Assembly (NCBI GenBank): GCA_016720775.1
Contig: JADKJX010000007.1
Coordinates: forward strand, 62,001 to 126,000
Length of the DNA: 64,000 bases
Direction of reading: 5' to 3'
From: Chitinophagaceae bacterium
GTDB lineage: Bacteria > Bacteroidota > Bacteroidia > Chitinophagales > Chitinophagaceae
A program made the translations under genes and the position numbers. The stretch's first letter is position 1. Each line of letters begins with the position of its first letter. The notes under the pieces are model-generated. The model made no database searches and was not told the DNA's origin. It worked only from the letters and a program-made list of their open reading frames with translations. This document shows positions 1-8,453 of this stretch, one piece after another.

Positions 1-327
1 AAAAATAATGGAGTACAATCCGTAGCCTTCTATGGGAAATGCGATGAGCATGGCGTATGCGGTAAAAAGGTTGCCGTATAAAAGCCATTTGTATCTTTTG
101 TAAACGGTCTCGCCGCTTTGTCTGGCCAGGTAGGTCACCAGTAATGTCATGATCGCCTGTGATATCCACCCGGCAAAAGCAAAATGCGAATGGCCGTGCA
201 GCAGGTGCTTCTGATCAACAAAGGGAAGCGGGTACAGGATCTTGTAACGCAGCACTACGCCTAAGCTGGCTACAATGAGTAAATTCAAAAGGGAAATCCG
301 TACCCAGCGATGAACCGGTAGTGCCAT
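1..327 (-). CDS. Partial polytopic membrane protein, heme-copper oxidase subunit I-like (C-terminus cut by window edge)
   Basis: The reading frame is open from an ATG at 327 down to base 1, giving the first 109 residues; the rest lies outside the window. Three hydrophobic segments are visible (about residues 10-27, 50-70 and 83-100). The stretch LHGHSHFAFAGW at about residue 44 resembles the low-spin-heme histidine region of CcoN, which in this same window reads LHTNAVIFAF. I infer a heme-copper oxidase/NO reductase subunit I-like membrane protein, but without the other histidine ligands this is a family guess. It is transcribed away from the Crp gene next door and has a palindromic operator about 50 bp upstream, so it probably belongs with the nos/cco respiratory genes. 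Confidence 0.6.
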   Translation of the reverse strand, partial: MALPVHRWVRISLLNLLIVASLGVVLRYKILYPLPFVDQKHLLHGHSHFAFAGWISQAIMTLLVTYLARQSGETVYKRYKWLLYGNLFTAYAMLIAFPIEGYGLYSIIF

Positions 328-342
328 AATTTCTATTTGAAA

Positions 343-385
343 CAAAGTAACAACGGGTGCTGGTAAAACTGTATGATTTCAATCA
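343..385 (-). promoter_or_regulatory. Crp/Fnr-type operator (374-385) and -7 box (343-350) of the left-edge membrane gene
   Basis: Bases 374-385 read TGATTTCAATCA, a TGA-N6-TCA palindrome. On the minus strand bases 350-343 read TTACTTTG, one mismatch from the Bacteroidota -7 consensus TAnnTTTG. Centre-to-centre distance is 33 bp, the same as at seven other promoters here. The predicted transcript starts about 11 bases before the ATG at 327. Confidence 0.6.
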
Positions 386-388
386 CAA

Positions 389-982
389 TCAGCAATACAC
401 TTTGCCTTTATCAATGCGGAGCAATCCATGCGAATGCATATTCCGCATGGTGCGGATAACGGTTTCTACCCGAAGCCCGGTCATATCGGCGATTTGCTGG
501 CGGGTTAGTTTTAACCGGTTGCACTTGGTACAGATATTTTTCCGGTTCTGTTTAAAGTAACTGAGCAGGGTTGAAATACTGTTCTCGGGATTGTGGGTGG
601 CAAGTTCTTTAAGGATGAGGAATTTAAAGCGGAGACGTTGTGTGAGTAACCGGCTGAATGCAAAATGTATCTCAGGATTTTCTTTTATAAGCTGGTGGAA
701 TGATGCCTTATGCAACCGTATGATCACGGAGTCCTCATCTGCAACGGCCGAAGCTGCAAACGGCTCATCATCAAACAGCGGAAACTCGCCAAAGCATTCG
801 CCGGGTTCAATAATGGTCTGGATAAATTCTTTTCCCTCATCGTTGATATTAACCCATCGTACTTTACCGGCAACCAATTGATAGTAGAACGAAGATTGAG
901 CACCTTCCTGGAATATCATTTCCCCGGCACTTAATTTTTTGTATGCCGCTCCCCAGGCCAGCAGCATGTCTATATCAATCAT
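389..982 (-). CDS. Crp/Fnr family transcriptional regulator
   Basis: A 197-residue one-domain-pair regulator: cyclic-nucleotide-binding beta-barrel (about 15-105), long dimer helix, and C-terminal winged HTH (about 150-195). The recognition helix contains V-E-T-V-I-R, keeping the Glu and Arg that in Crp and Fnr contact the TGA half-site. There is no N-terminal cysteine cluster as in E. coli Fnr; a lone CTKC lies before the HTH, so an Fe-S sensor of the Fnr type is not supported. It sits between a heme-copper-like gene and the nos operon, and its own promoter carries two copies of the TGA-N6-TCA site. I infer that it is the local redox/NO regulator of the nos-cco genes, probably autoregulated. 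The effector is unknown. Confidence 0.88.
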   Translation of the reverse strand: MIDIDMLLAWGAAYKKLSAGEMIFQEGAQSSFYYQLVAGKVRWVNINDEGKEFIQTIIEPGECFGEFPLFDDEPFAASAVADEDSVIIRLHKASFHQLIKENPEIHFAFSRLLTQRLRFKFLILKELATHNPENSISTLLSYFKQNRKNICTKCNRLKLTRQQIADMTGLRVETVIRTMRNMHSHGLLRIDKGKVYC

Positions 983-1007
983 GGTAGAGTAGTTTAATTA
1001 GTGTGGG

Positions 1008-1072
1008 CAAATGTATTATTAGCCCTGCGGGGGCCGAATGACCTGTGACAGTCTTATATATGATTAAAGTCA
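1008..1072 (-). promoter_or_regulatory. Promoter of the Crp/Fnr gene with tandem operators
   Basis: On the minus strand bases 1015-1008 read TACATTTG, a perfect -7 box about 26 bases from the ATG. A perfect TGA-N6-TCA site lies at 1061-1072 (centre 55 bp from the -7 centre), and a one-mismatch site, TGACCTGTGACA on the plus strand, lies at 1039-1050 (centre 33 bp). The two sites are 22 bp apart, two helical turns, on one DNA face. Confidence 0.65.
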
Positions 1073-1170
1073 TAGCAACAGGTTCTTAGTGAGTGACTTA
1101 GTTAAAATGCTGAACGTGCCGGGGGTTTTATGCTCAGGCAGTTTTTTCTTTATGGCAATTATCCAGGATA

Positions 1171-1213
1171 TGACCTTGCGCATAAAATTATACAATACAT
1201 GCCACTAATCTTG
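1171..1213 (+). promoter_or_regulatory. Promoter of the cytochrome c-nosZ operon with one Crp/Fnr-type operator
   Basis: Bases 1171-1182 read TGACCTTGCGCA, one mismatch from TGA-N6-TCA, and bases 1206-1213 read TAATCTTG, one mismatch from TAnnTTTG. Their centres are 33 bp apart as at the other promoters. The ATG at 1246 follows after a leader of about 28 bases. Confidence 0.55.
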
Positions 1214-1245
1214 TGTAATAAATTTAAAACAAAAATTTTCCTGTT

Positions 1246-1725
1246 ATGAAAAAATTTGCAGTCGTTTTCATCCTGGGTGCCTTCTTTGCTGCATGCGGAG
1301 GCAATTCAGATACTAATTCGGCAAACACAGAATCTACTTCGCCCGGAGCCTCAAAAACAGCGAACGGTAACCCTTCTTACGATCCTGACAGGGGAGAAGG
1401 GAAATTTAAAGACGTAGAAATAAGTGCAACACTGGATGCGGCCCTGGCTGCAGGCGGAGAGAAGATATATGGTGTTAAATGCAGCAGTTGCCACAAACTC
1501 ACCAGCGAAAAATTAGTAGGCCCGGGTTGGTTGGGTGTTACCGACAGGCATAAAGGTCCCTGGATCATGAATTTTGTTACCAATACGGATGCCATGCTCG
1601 ACAAAGATCCAAAAGCACAGGCGCAACTTGAGATCTGCCTGGTGCGTATGCCAAATCAAAACCTGGCCGATGCCGACGCAAGGTCCCTGTATGAATTCAT
1701 GAGAAAAAATGATGGCGTTAAATAA
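1246..1725 (+). CDS. Monoheme cytochrome c lipoprotein of the nos cluster
   Basis: A 159-residue exported lipoprotein. A signal peptide ends in a lipobox (FAAC, Cys at about 17), a Ser/Thr/Asn-rich linker follows, then one class I cytochrome c fold with heme motif CSSCH at about residues 76-80 and candidate axial Met residues in the last third (VRMPNQ). It lies 31 bases upstream of nosZ in the same direction and shares its promoter. Small c-type cytochromes are common in clade II nos clusters, where they pass electrons to NosZ; that role is inferred here from position. The family is clear, the partner is not proven. Confidence 0.88.
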   Translation: MKKFAVVFILGAFFAACGGNSDTNSANTESTSPGASKTANGNPSYDPDRGEGKFKDVEISATLDAALAAGGEKIYGVKCSSCHKLTSEKLVGPGWLGVTDRHKGPWIMNFVTNTDAMLDKDPKAQAQLEICLVRMPNQNLADADARSLYEFMRKNDGVK

Positions 1726-1756
1726 TTTAACCCTTAAAGCATAAATAAATATCAAC

Positions 1757-3750
1757 ATGAAAAAGTATAAACAAATAACGGTCGCTGTTTTTGCATTCAG
1801 CCTGCTGTTGGGCTTTTCAGCCTGTAAGCCAAAAAATGCCGGTTCGGCCGTAAGTTCTGATGCTGCTGCCAAAGCCTATGTTGCTCCCGGTAAGTACGAT
1901 GAATTTTACAATTTCGTATCGGGTGGTTTCAGCGGGCAGATGTCTGTGTATGGCTTACCCAGCGGACGATTGCTGCGTGTGATTCCTGTATTTTCAGTTG
2001 ATCCTGAAAAAGGATGGGGTTACAGCGAAGAAACAAAACCGATGCTGAATACATCGCATGGTTTTGTTCCCTGGGATGACCTGCACCATGTGCAGCTTTC
2101 AAAAACAAACGGCGAGTACGACGGCAAATGGGTTTTTGGAAATGCCAACAATACCCCCGTGTTGCCAGGATTGACCTGAAAACTTTCCGTACTTCGGAGA
2201 TCATCGAATTGCCAAACAGCGGTGGTAATCACTCTTCTCCTTTCATTACTGAAAATACGGAGTATGTAGTGGCAGGAACCCGTTTCAGTGTACCGCCGGA
2301 TGATAAGAACGGCGATGTGCCTATTAATACCTACAAGCAAAACTTCAAAGGCACCATCAGTTTTATCAGTGTTGCAAAAGAAGATGGTAAGATGGATATT
2401 GCTTTCCAGATACAGTGCCCCGGTTTTAATTTCGACCTGAGCCAGGCCGGCAAAGGTGTTTCTCATGGCTGGTTCTTTTTCTCCTGCTATAATACCGAAC
2501 AGGCGAACACCTTGCTGGAAGTAAACGCTTCTCAAAAAGATAAGGACTTCATCATGGCGGTGAACTGGAAGAAAGCAGAGGAGTATCTGAAAGCCGGTAA
2601 AGGAAGAAAACAGGCTGTTCGATATGCCCACAATACTTATAATGAATCAACACATTCGGCTACTTCTGAAATAAGAACAGAAGTTACCGTGCTTGATTCC
2701 AAGGAACTGAAAGACATCTGTTATTTTTTCCCTTGCCCCAAATCTCCGCACGGGTGTGATGTAAGCCCGACGGGCGAGTATATTGTTGGTAGCGGAAAAT
2801 TAGCTGCATTGATCCCTGTGTTCAGTTTTGATAAACTGCAGAAAGCCATTGCTGCAAAAGATTATATCGGTGAGTTTGAAGGCATTCCCATTCTTAAATA
2901 CGAATCTGTTTTATATGGCGAAGTGAAAAAACCAGGATTAGGCCCGTTGCATACCGAATTTGATAACAAAGGGAGTGCTTATACTTCCATGTTTGTTTCT
3001 TCAGAAGTGGTTAAGTGGAACATCAAAGACCTGAAAGTGGTAGACAGGGTACCAACGTATTATTCTGTTGGTCACTTATGTGTGGCTGGTGGTGATACAA
3101 AAAATCCAAACGGAAAATATATGGTTGCATACGATAAAATAACCAAGGACAGGTATTTACCTACCGGCCCTGAATTATCGCAGAGCGCACAGTTATACGA
3201 CATCAGCGGGGATAAGATGCAACTGATCCTCGATTTTCCAACCATTGGTGAACCGCACTATGCACAAATTGTGCCTGCCGATATCATAAAGAACAATTCC
3301 CTCAAGTTCTTTAAAATGGAAGAAAACAAAAATCCTTATTTCTCCAATGGCGAAGGAACTACAAAAGTGGTTCGTGCCGGAAACCGGATAGATGTATACA
3401 TGACTGCCATACGTTCTCACCTTACGCCTGATAATATTGAAGGGATAAGAATGGGGGATGAGGTTTATTTCCATGTTACCAACCTGGAACAGGACTGGGA
3501 TGTGCCGCATGGCTTTGCTATAAAAGGCGCTGCCAATGCAGAGTTACTGGTTATGCCCGGCGAAACACAAACATTGAAATGGAACCCGGATAAGGTGGGT
3601 ATCTTCCCGATGTATTGTACCGATTTCTGCAGTGCACTCCACCAGGAGATGACAGGTTACATCCGGGTATCACCGCCAGGAAGTAATGTGCCGTTGTTAT
3701 TCAGTACCGGTAAAAATTTGCCGGCTGCAGATTCTGCTGCAAAAAAATGA
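1757..3750 (+). CDS. nosZ: Nitrous oxide reductase, clade II (Sec/lipoprotein type), interrupted by one-base frameshift
   Basis: NosZ reduces N2O to N2 outside the inner membrane. The N-terminus is a Sec signal with lipobox (LGFSAC), not a twin-arginine signal, as in clade II enzymes. A propeller carrying the CuZ histidines follows, then a cupredoxin end with the CuA motif CTDFCSALHQEM (C-x3-C-x3-H-x2-M) near 3616-3651. The frame breaks at the C-run 2154-2158: upstream reads NANNTP, downstream RVARIDL in another frame. Adding one C restores a continuous protein of about 664 residues, the normal family length. Both sides are well conserved, so I treat it as one gene with a probable consensus error. 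Promoter near 1171-1213; a terminator follows directly. Confidence 0.93.
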
Positions 3751-3762
3751 TCTTGTGATAAC

Positions 3763-3795
3763 AGGGACAGGCTTCTTTACGGCCTGTCCCTTTTT
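3763..3795 (+). terminator. Intrinsic terminator after nosZ
   Basis: A perfect 10-bp stem (3763-3772 AGGGACAGGC with 3782-3791) and a 9-base loop run into five Ts. It sits 13 bases after the nosZ stop and 23 bases before the next gene, so it likely lowers expression of the accessory genes relative to cytochrome c and nosZ. Confidence 0.75.
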
Positions 3796-3817
3796 AAGTT
3801 AGCTGAAACCTGGTAAG

Positions 3818-4825
3818 ATGAAAAATGATAAAGTAAGACCCTGGATAAGAATACTGCTGGTTGTTTGCGGACTGGCTTTGATACCGGTGATATTTGTGCC
3901 TCTGTGGCGGATAGAGCTGGCGGCACCACAATACCCCGAAGGGTTGATGTTGCTTATCTACCCGTCGAAACTGGCGGGCAATGTTGACATCATCAACGGG
4001 CTTAATCATTACATCGGTATGAAAACATTGCATACCGCAGATTTTATTGAATTCACCCTGCTGCCATATATCATCGGATTTTTCTCCTTTCTCTTTTTGG
4101 TTACTGCCATTGCAGGAAAGCGGAAATTACTTTATATACTCTTTATACTTTTTGTTTCTTTTGGCATACTGGCCATGTATGATTTCTGGCGTTGGGAATA
4201 TAATTACGGACATAACCTGAATCCCGATGCAGCCATCATTGTTCCGGGCATGGCATACCAGCCTCCATTGATCGGCTTTAAACAACTGCTCAATTTTGGT
4301 GCTTATTCCATCCCTGATAAAGGCGGATGGATATTTGTGTCGGTAGGTGTAATACTGCTTTTCTGTTTTATAATGGAATGGCGCCGTGCCATAAAAATAA
4401 AAAAAGGGTTGATCATATCACTTGCGTCGTTGTTGGTACTTACATCCTGCAGCACCGGCCCACAGGCCATTACACCGGGTGTTGACAATTGCTATTTCTG
4501 TAAAATGACGGTGAGTGATACAAGGTTTGGTGCAGAGGTAGTGACAAAAGGCAGGATCTATAAGTTTGATGATATGCATTGCCTGTTGTCATTTCTTCGT
4601 TCCAGCATGATCGAAAAAGAACAGGTAAAGGATGTATATGTTACCAATTACAGCGGCGATCACCAGCTTATCAATGCACAAGATGCAATGATGCTGAAGT
4701 CTGATGAACTGCGCAGTCCCATGGGCGGCAACATGGCTGCATTCAACAATAACGACAGTATGGCGGCGGTGATGAAAAAGTTTCCGGGCAATGCGGTTAA
4801 CTGGAATGAACTAAACAGGCAATGA
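3818..4825 (+). CDS. nosL: Membrane protein fused to NosL copper chaperone domain
   Basis: A 335-residue two-part protein. Residues 1-190 form a membrane domain with helices at about 9-29, 79-97, 103-120 and 170-186 and a conserved-looking loop (NGLNHYIGM). Residues 197-211 look exactly like a lipoprotein signal peptide ending in a lipobox Cys (VLTSC, Cys 211), here internal. Residues 212-335 are NosL, with the copper-binding motif CYFCKM at 225-230. NosL delivers Cu(I) to apo-NosZ. The frame is continuous, so this appears to be a fusion of two genes that are often separate. The stop overlaps the nosD start by four bases (ATGA), indicating coupled translation. Confidence 0.85.
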   Translation: MKNDKVRPWIRILLVVCGLALIPVIFVPLWRIELAAPQYPEGLMLLIYPSKLAGNVDIINGLNHYIGMKTLHTADFIEFTLLPYIIGFFSFLFLVTAIAGKRKLLYILFILFVSFGILAMYDFWRWEYNYGHNLNPDAAIIVPGMAYQPPLIGFKQLLNFGAYSIPDKGGWIFVSVGVILLFCFIMEWRRAIKIKKGLIISLASLLVLTSCSTGPQAITPGVDNCYFCKMTVSDTRFGAEVVTKGRIYKFDDMHCLLSFLRSSMIEKEQVKDVYVTNYSGDHQLINAQDAMMLKSDELRSPMGGNMAAFNNNDSMAAVMKKFPGNAVNWNELNRQ

Positions 4826-6057
4826 ACCGGTTGATCATCATATTGCTGTTGCTCTTTTTTTTCTTAAATGCATGGAGCAAAACAATACGGGTAGGAAAAG
4901 CACAAGTTTATATTACAATACAGGCAGCGCTCAAAGTTGCTGTTGACGGCGATACCATACTGGTGGATGCCGGGCATTACCACGAAGGGAACCTGCTGGT
5001 ACAAAGATCAATTTCACTTATCGGTATCAATCATCCGATACTTGATGGCGACCATAAATACGAAGTGATCTCTGTAAAAGCAGACAGGGTACTGGTGCAG
5101 GGTTTTAAGATCATACATTCGGGTGTATCCAGTATCGAAGACTTTGCCGGCATTAAAATTTATAACAGGCACCATGTTATCATCCTCGATAATATCCTGG
5201 AAGATACTTTCTTTGGTATCTATACGCAGTACGGTACAAACTGCATCATCAAAAATAATAGACTTACTTCTTACAGTACCGAAGAACAACAAAGCGGCAA
5301 TGGCATTCACTGCTGGAAGAGCGACAGTATGCAGATCATTGCCAATACCATCAACGGCCACCGCGATGGGATCTATTTCGAGTTTGTTACGCATTCGGTG
5401 ATCTGGCGGAATATTTCGCAGAACAATCTCCGGTACGGGTTGCACTTTATGTTTTCAAACAGCGATGCATACTACAGCAATGTGTTTGCCGGTAACGGCG
5501 CCGGCGTTGCTGTTATGTTTTCGAAAGAAGTGACGATGGAAAATAATTATTTTGAAGAGAACTGGGGCGATGGGTCCTATGGACTGTTGCTGAAAGAGAT
5601 CAGCAACAGTACTATTTACAACAACCGTTTTGTAAAGAACACCACCGGTATTTTTATGGAAGGCGTGAGCCGGGTTCAGTTAGAGAAGAACGTGTTTAAG
5701 GAAAATGGCTGGGCCATGAAGATACAGGCTAGTTGTATGGAGGTAGCCGTATCAAAAAATAATTTCCTCTCCAATACATTTGATGTAGGCACCAACGGCA
5801 GCCTGGTGTTGAATACATTCGCCAATAATTACTGGGACAAATACGAAGGCTACGACCTGGATAAGGATAAACTCGGCGACATACCTTACCGGCCGGTAAG
5901 TATGTATGCCATGATCATAGAACAGAATCCGCCGGCCATGATCCTGTTCCGCAGCTTTATGTCTACGCTGCTGGACAAAACAGAAAAGATATTGCCCTCG
6001 TTAACACCGGAAGACCTGAAAGACGATCATCCTTTTATGAAACCTTTGACATTATGA
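4822..6057 (+). CDS. nosD: NosD, periplasmic copper-maturation protein
   Basis: A 411-residue exported right-handed beta-helix protein: signal peptide at residues 1-19, then repeated short strands of the carbohydrate-binding/NosD type (runs such as IYNRHHVIILDN and the N-rich turns NNRF, KNTTG). NosD works with the NosFY ABC transporter in building the copper-sulfur CuZ centre of NosZ. The start overlaps the NosL stop and the end overlaps the nosF start by four bases, so L-D-F are translationally coupled. The length is normal and I see no disruption. Confidence 0.93.
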   Translation: MNRLIIILLLLFFFLNAWSKTIRVGKAQVYITIQAALKVAVDGDTILVDAGHYHEGNLLVQRSISLIGINHPILDGDHKYEVISVKADRVLVQGFKIIHSGVSSIEDFAGIKIYNRHHVIILDNILEDTFFGIYTQYGTNCIIKNNRLTSYSTEEQQSGNGIHCWKSDSMQIIANTINGHRDGIYFEFVTHSVIWRNISQNNLRYGLHFMFSNSDAYYSNVFAGNGAGVAVMFSKEVTMENNYFEENWGDGSYGLLLKEISNSTIYNNRFVKNTTGIFMEGVSRVQLEKNVFKENGWAMKIQASCMEVAVSKNNFLSNTFDVGTNGSLVLNTFANNYWDKYEGYDLDKDKLGDIPYRPVSMYAMIIEQNPPAMILFRSFMSTLLDKTEKILPSLTPEDLKDDHPFMKPLTL

Positions 6058-6773
6058 TCATTGCAAGCAACGTATCGAAGCGGTTTGGAAAATTGAAAGT
6101 ACTGGATGACGTATCCGTTACCTGTGGCAAGGGGGAATGTATTGCCCTTATTGGCCCCAATGGCTGTGGGAAAACAACATTGATCAAATCCATCCTGGGC
6201 ATGGTTATTCCCGACAGTGGCTTTATAACCTTTAATGGAAAAAATATTTCTCACGACTGGCAGTACCGGGCAAATATTGGTTACATGCCGCAGACAGGCA
6301 GGTACCCGGAGAACATGACCATTGGCCAGGTGCTGGATATGATGAAGGACATCCGGGGTAAATCAAATGAAAAACCGGATGAAGAACTGGTAGACCGTTT
6401 TGAACTGAAGGACATCCTGCACAAACGCATGCGAACCCTATCGGGGGGAACAAGACAGAAGGTAAGTGCATCACTCTCATTTCTGTTCAATCCCGATGTG
6501 CTGATACTGGATGAACCTACTGCAGGTCTTGATCCTGTCGCTTCCGAGATCTTAAAAGAAAAGATCATTGCAGAAAAAGTAAAAGGCAAACTCGTGCTCA
6601 TCACCTCACACATATTAAGTGAACTGGATGACCTGGTAACACAGGTTGTGTTCATGCAGGAAGGGAAACTATGCTTTCATAAAAATATTATATCGCTCCG
6701 GGAAGAGACAGGCGAAGAAAAATTATCAAAAGCCATTGCACACATTATGCTGGGAAAACGGACCGAAAAATAA
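6054..6773 (+). CDS. nosF: NosF, ABC transporter ATP-binding protein
   Basis: A 239-residue ABC ATPase with Walker A GPNGCGKTT at about residues 34-42, signature LSGGTRQ at 129-135, Walker B LILDEP at 150-155 and the switch histidine in TSHILSE. It pairs with NosY to power maturation of NosZ together with NosD. The start overlaps nosD (ATGA) and nosY begins on the next base after the stop. Confidence 0.93.
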   Translation: MIIASNVSKRFGKLKVLDDVSVTCGKGECIALIGPNGCGKTTLIKSILGMVIPDSGFITFNGKNISHDWQYRANIGYMPQTGRYPENMTIGQVLDMMKDIRGKSNEKPDEELVDRFELKDILHKRMRTLSGGTRQKVSASLSFLFNPDVLILDEPTAGLDPVASEILKEKIIAEKVKGKLVLITSHILSELDDLVTQVVFMQEGKLCFHKNIISLREETGEEKLSKAIAHIMLGKRTEK

Positions 6774-7546
6774 ATGCCGATGAAAAAAATCATTAAATAC
6801 GTCCTGATCGATATCCTGCGGAATAAAATAATGCTGGGGTACACGTTATTCCTTTTGCTGATATCGGTAAGCATATTCAACCTTGAAGATAATTCTGCAA
6901 AGGGCCTGCTGAGTTTATTAAATATCATCCTGATCATCGTGCCGCTGGTGAGCCTTTTGTTTTCTACCATCTATGTATACAACAGTGCCGAATTCCTGGA
7001 GTTGCTTGTAAGCCAGCCCCTGAAAAGAAGAACGATCTGGCTTAGTTTGTTTGCGGACTTTCGGGGAGCATGGCTACTGCGTTTTTTGTCGGCGTTGGGA
7101 TCCCCATCTTATTATTTGAAGCAACGGCTACCGGTTTTATGATGCTGGCTGCCGGCCTGTTCTTATCGGTGATATTTGTTGCCATCGCCATGCTGGCCGC
7201 AGTAAAAACAAGAGACAAGGCTAAGGGGATCGGGGTTGCCATATTGCTGTGGCTGTATTTTTCCATCATCTTCGACGGGCTGATCTTATTTATATTATTT
7301 CAGTTTGCAGATTACCCATTGGAAAAAGCAATGATCGGGCTGACCGTTCTGAACCCGATCGACCTGGGCAGGATACTGATCCTGCTTAAAATGGATGTAT
7401 CGGCGCTGATGGGATATACCGGTGCTATTTTCAAAGATTTTTTTGGAACACAGGCAGGGCAGGTGGCTTCCTTTGTTGTTTTACTGGTTTGGATAGTTAT
7501 GCCCGCCTGGTTATCATTAAGAAAATTCAACCGTAAAGACCTGTAA
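6774..7546 (+). CDS. nosY: NosY, ABC transporter permease, interrupted by one-base frameshift
   Basis: The membrane partner of NosF. The first part (6774 to about 7055) has two transmembrane segments and the motif YVYNSAEFLELLVSQPLKRR, typical of NosY. The frame then breaks: the wrong frame runs to a stop at 7142, while the true continuation (GSMATAFFVGVGIPILLFE and on) lies in the next frame from about 7058 to 7546 with four more helices. One base restored near 7053-7056 joins them into about 257 residues, the family length. As with nosZ, I read this as a lost base in the consensus. The hemerythrin gene starts one base after the stop. Confidence 0.85.
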
Positions 7547-7547
7547 G

Positions 7548-7982
7548 ATGAAAAGACTTGAAGCATTGGCCCCTTTGTCAAGAGAACATCATACCTCGCT
7601 TATTCTTGCACAGCTTTTAAAAAAGGATGCGCCGGCATACAAAGGCCTGCCCGAAACCATTGAAGGGAAAGCGGATTATGCACAGCAGCAGTTTGAAAAG
7701 GAAATAAAAGGGCATTTTGAAAAAGAAGAATTGATGCTCGGCATTGCAAAGGATTGCAATGAAGCCTTCAGCCGGCTTGCTGAAGAAATAAAAAAAGAAC
7801 ACAAGGAACTAACGGCTTTGTTTCTTTCTTTAGATACTAAGATCAACCAGGCAAACAGGATGGAAGAGCTGGGCAGGAAGCTGGAAGACCATATCCGGAA
7901 AGAGGAACGGGTTTTGTTTCCGCTTTTGCAGCAGCATTGTTCAGCAGACCTGTTACAGCAGATACACGCCGTACTACACTAA
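7548..7982 (+). CDS. Hemerythrin HHE-domain protein
   Basis: A 144-residue helical protein with the diiron-ligand pattern of the HHE family: SREHHTSL (about 11-18), GHFEKEE (about 55-61), EHKEL and HIRKEERVLFP near the C-terminus. No signal peptide, so cytoplasmic. It is the sixth gene of the nos run and is followed by a globin. Proteins of this type bind O2 or NO or take part in repair of NO-damaged iron centres; the exact role here is inferred from the company it keeps. Confidence 0.85.
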   Translation: MKRLEALAPLSREHHTSLILAQLLKKDAPAYKGLPETIEGKADYAQQQFEKEIKGHFEKEELMLGIAKDCNEAFSRLAEEIKKEHKELTALFLSLDTKINQANRMEELGRKLEDHIRKEERVLFPLLQQHCSADLLQQIHAVLH

Positions 7983-7992
7983 ACGACATTTT

Positions 7993-8388
7993 ATGAAAAA
8001 AGATATAACATCCCGGGAGGATATAGAATTACTGGTGAACAGTTTTTATGATAAGGTAAAGCAAGATGCGGTTATCGGTTTTATTTTTACAGATATTGCC
8101 AAGGTGAACTGGAAGAAGCATTTACCGCTGATGTATGATTTCTTTGAGAATATGTTGTTCTACACCGGCACGTATACCGGCAATCCCATGGAATTGCACC
8201 GGCATATCAATCGCCACCTGCCCCTTACGAGGGAACACTTTCAGCAATGGGAAGGTCTCTTCTGTAAAACAGTAGATGAGTTGTTTGAAGGCGTAACAGC
8301 TGCATTGGTAAAGCAGCGTGCATTGAGTATCTCTGCGGTGATGAAGATAAAGATACTGGACACTTCCAGCATGGATAAAATATTCTGA
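7993..8388 (+). CDS. Group III truncated hemoglobin
   Basis: 131 residues with the 2-on-2 globin pattern of group III: an N-terminal helix LVNSFYDKVKQD, the FTDIA-W-KHLP segment, MYDFFENMLFYTGTY, and HRHINRHLPLTREHFQQW holding the likely proximal His. Group III truncated globins are small cytoplasmic heme proteins linked to NO and O2 handling in micro-aerobic bacteria. It closes the nos operon 10 bases after the hemerythrin, which suggests a nitrosative-protection pair expressed with denitrification. A terminator follows. Confidence 0.88.
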   Translation: MKKDITSREDIELLVNSFYDKVKQDAVIGFIFTDIAKVNWKKHLPLMYDFFENMLFYTGTYTGNPMELHRHINRHLPLTREHFQQWEGLFCKTVDELFEGVTAALVKQRALSISAVMKIKILDTSSMDKIF

Positions 8389-8401
8389 CCGCACATGAAA
8401 T

Positions 8402-8433
8402 AAAAGCGTCCCGGAATTACCGGGACGCTTTTT
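8402..8433. terminator. Bidirectional intrinsic terminator
   Basis: A perfect 13-bp stem (8402-8414 with 8420-8432, core GCGTCCCGG/CCGGGACGC) is flanked by A-rich and T-rich arms. It lies between the convergent globin and fasciclin genes and can serve both. Confidence 0.85.
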
Positions 8434-8453
8434 ATATTCGCCTCATGTTAAAA

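Noticed and set aside
389..982. True oxygen-sensing Fnr with an Fe-S cluster
   Set aside because: The N-terminal cysteines of Fnr are absent; only CTKC lies ahead of the HTH. The sensing mode is left open.
2128..7546. nosZ and nosY as true pseudogenes
   Set aside because: Single lost bases with perfectly conserved flanks, repeated in many unrelated genes nearby, fit consensus error better than loss of function. Not proven either way.
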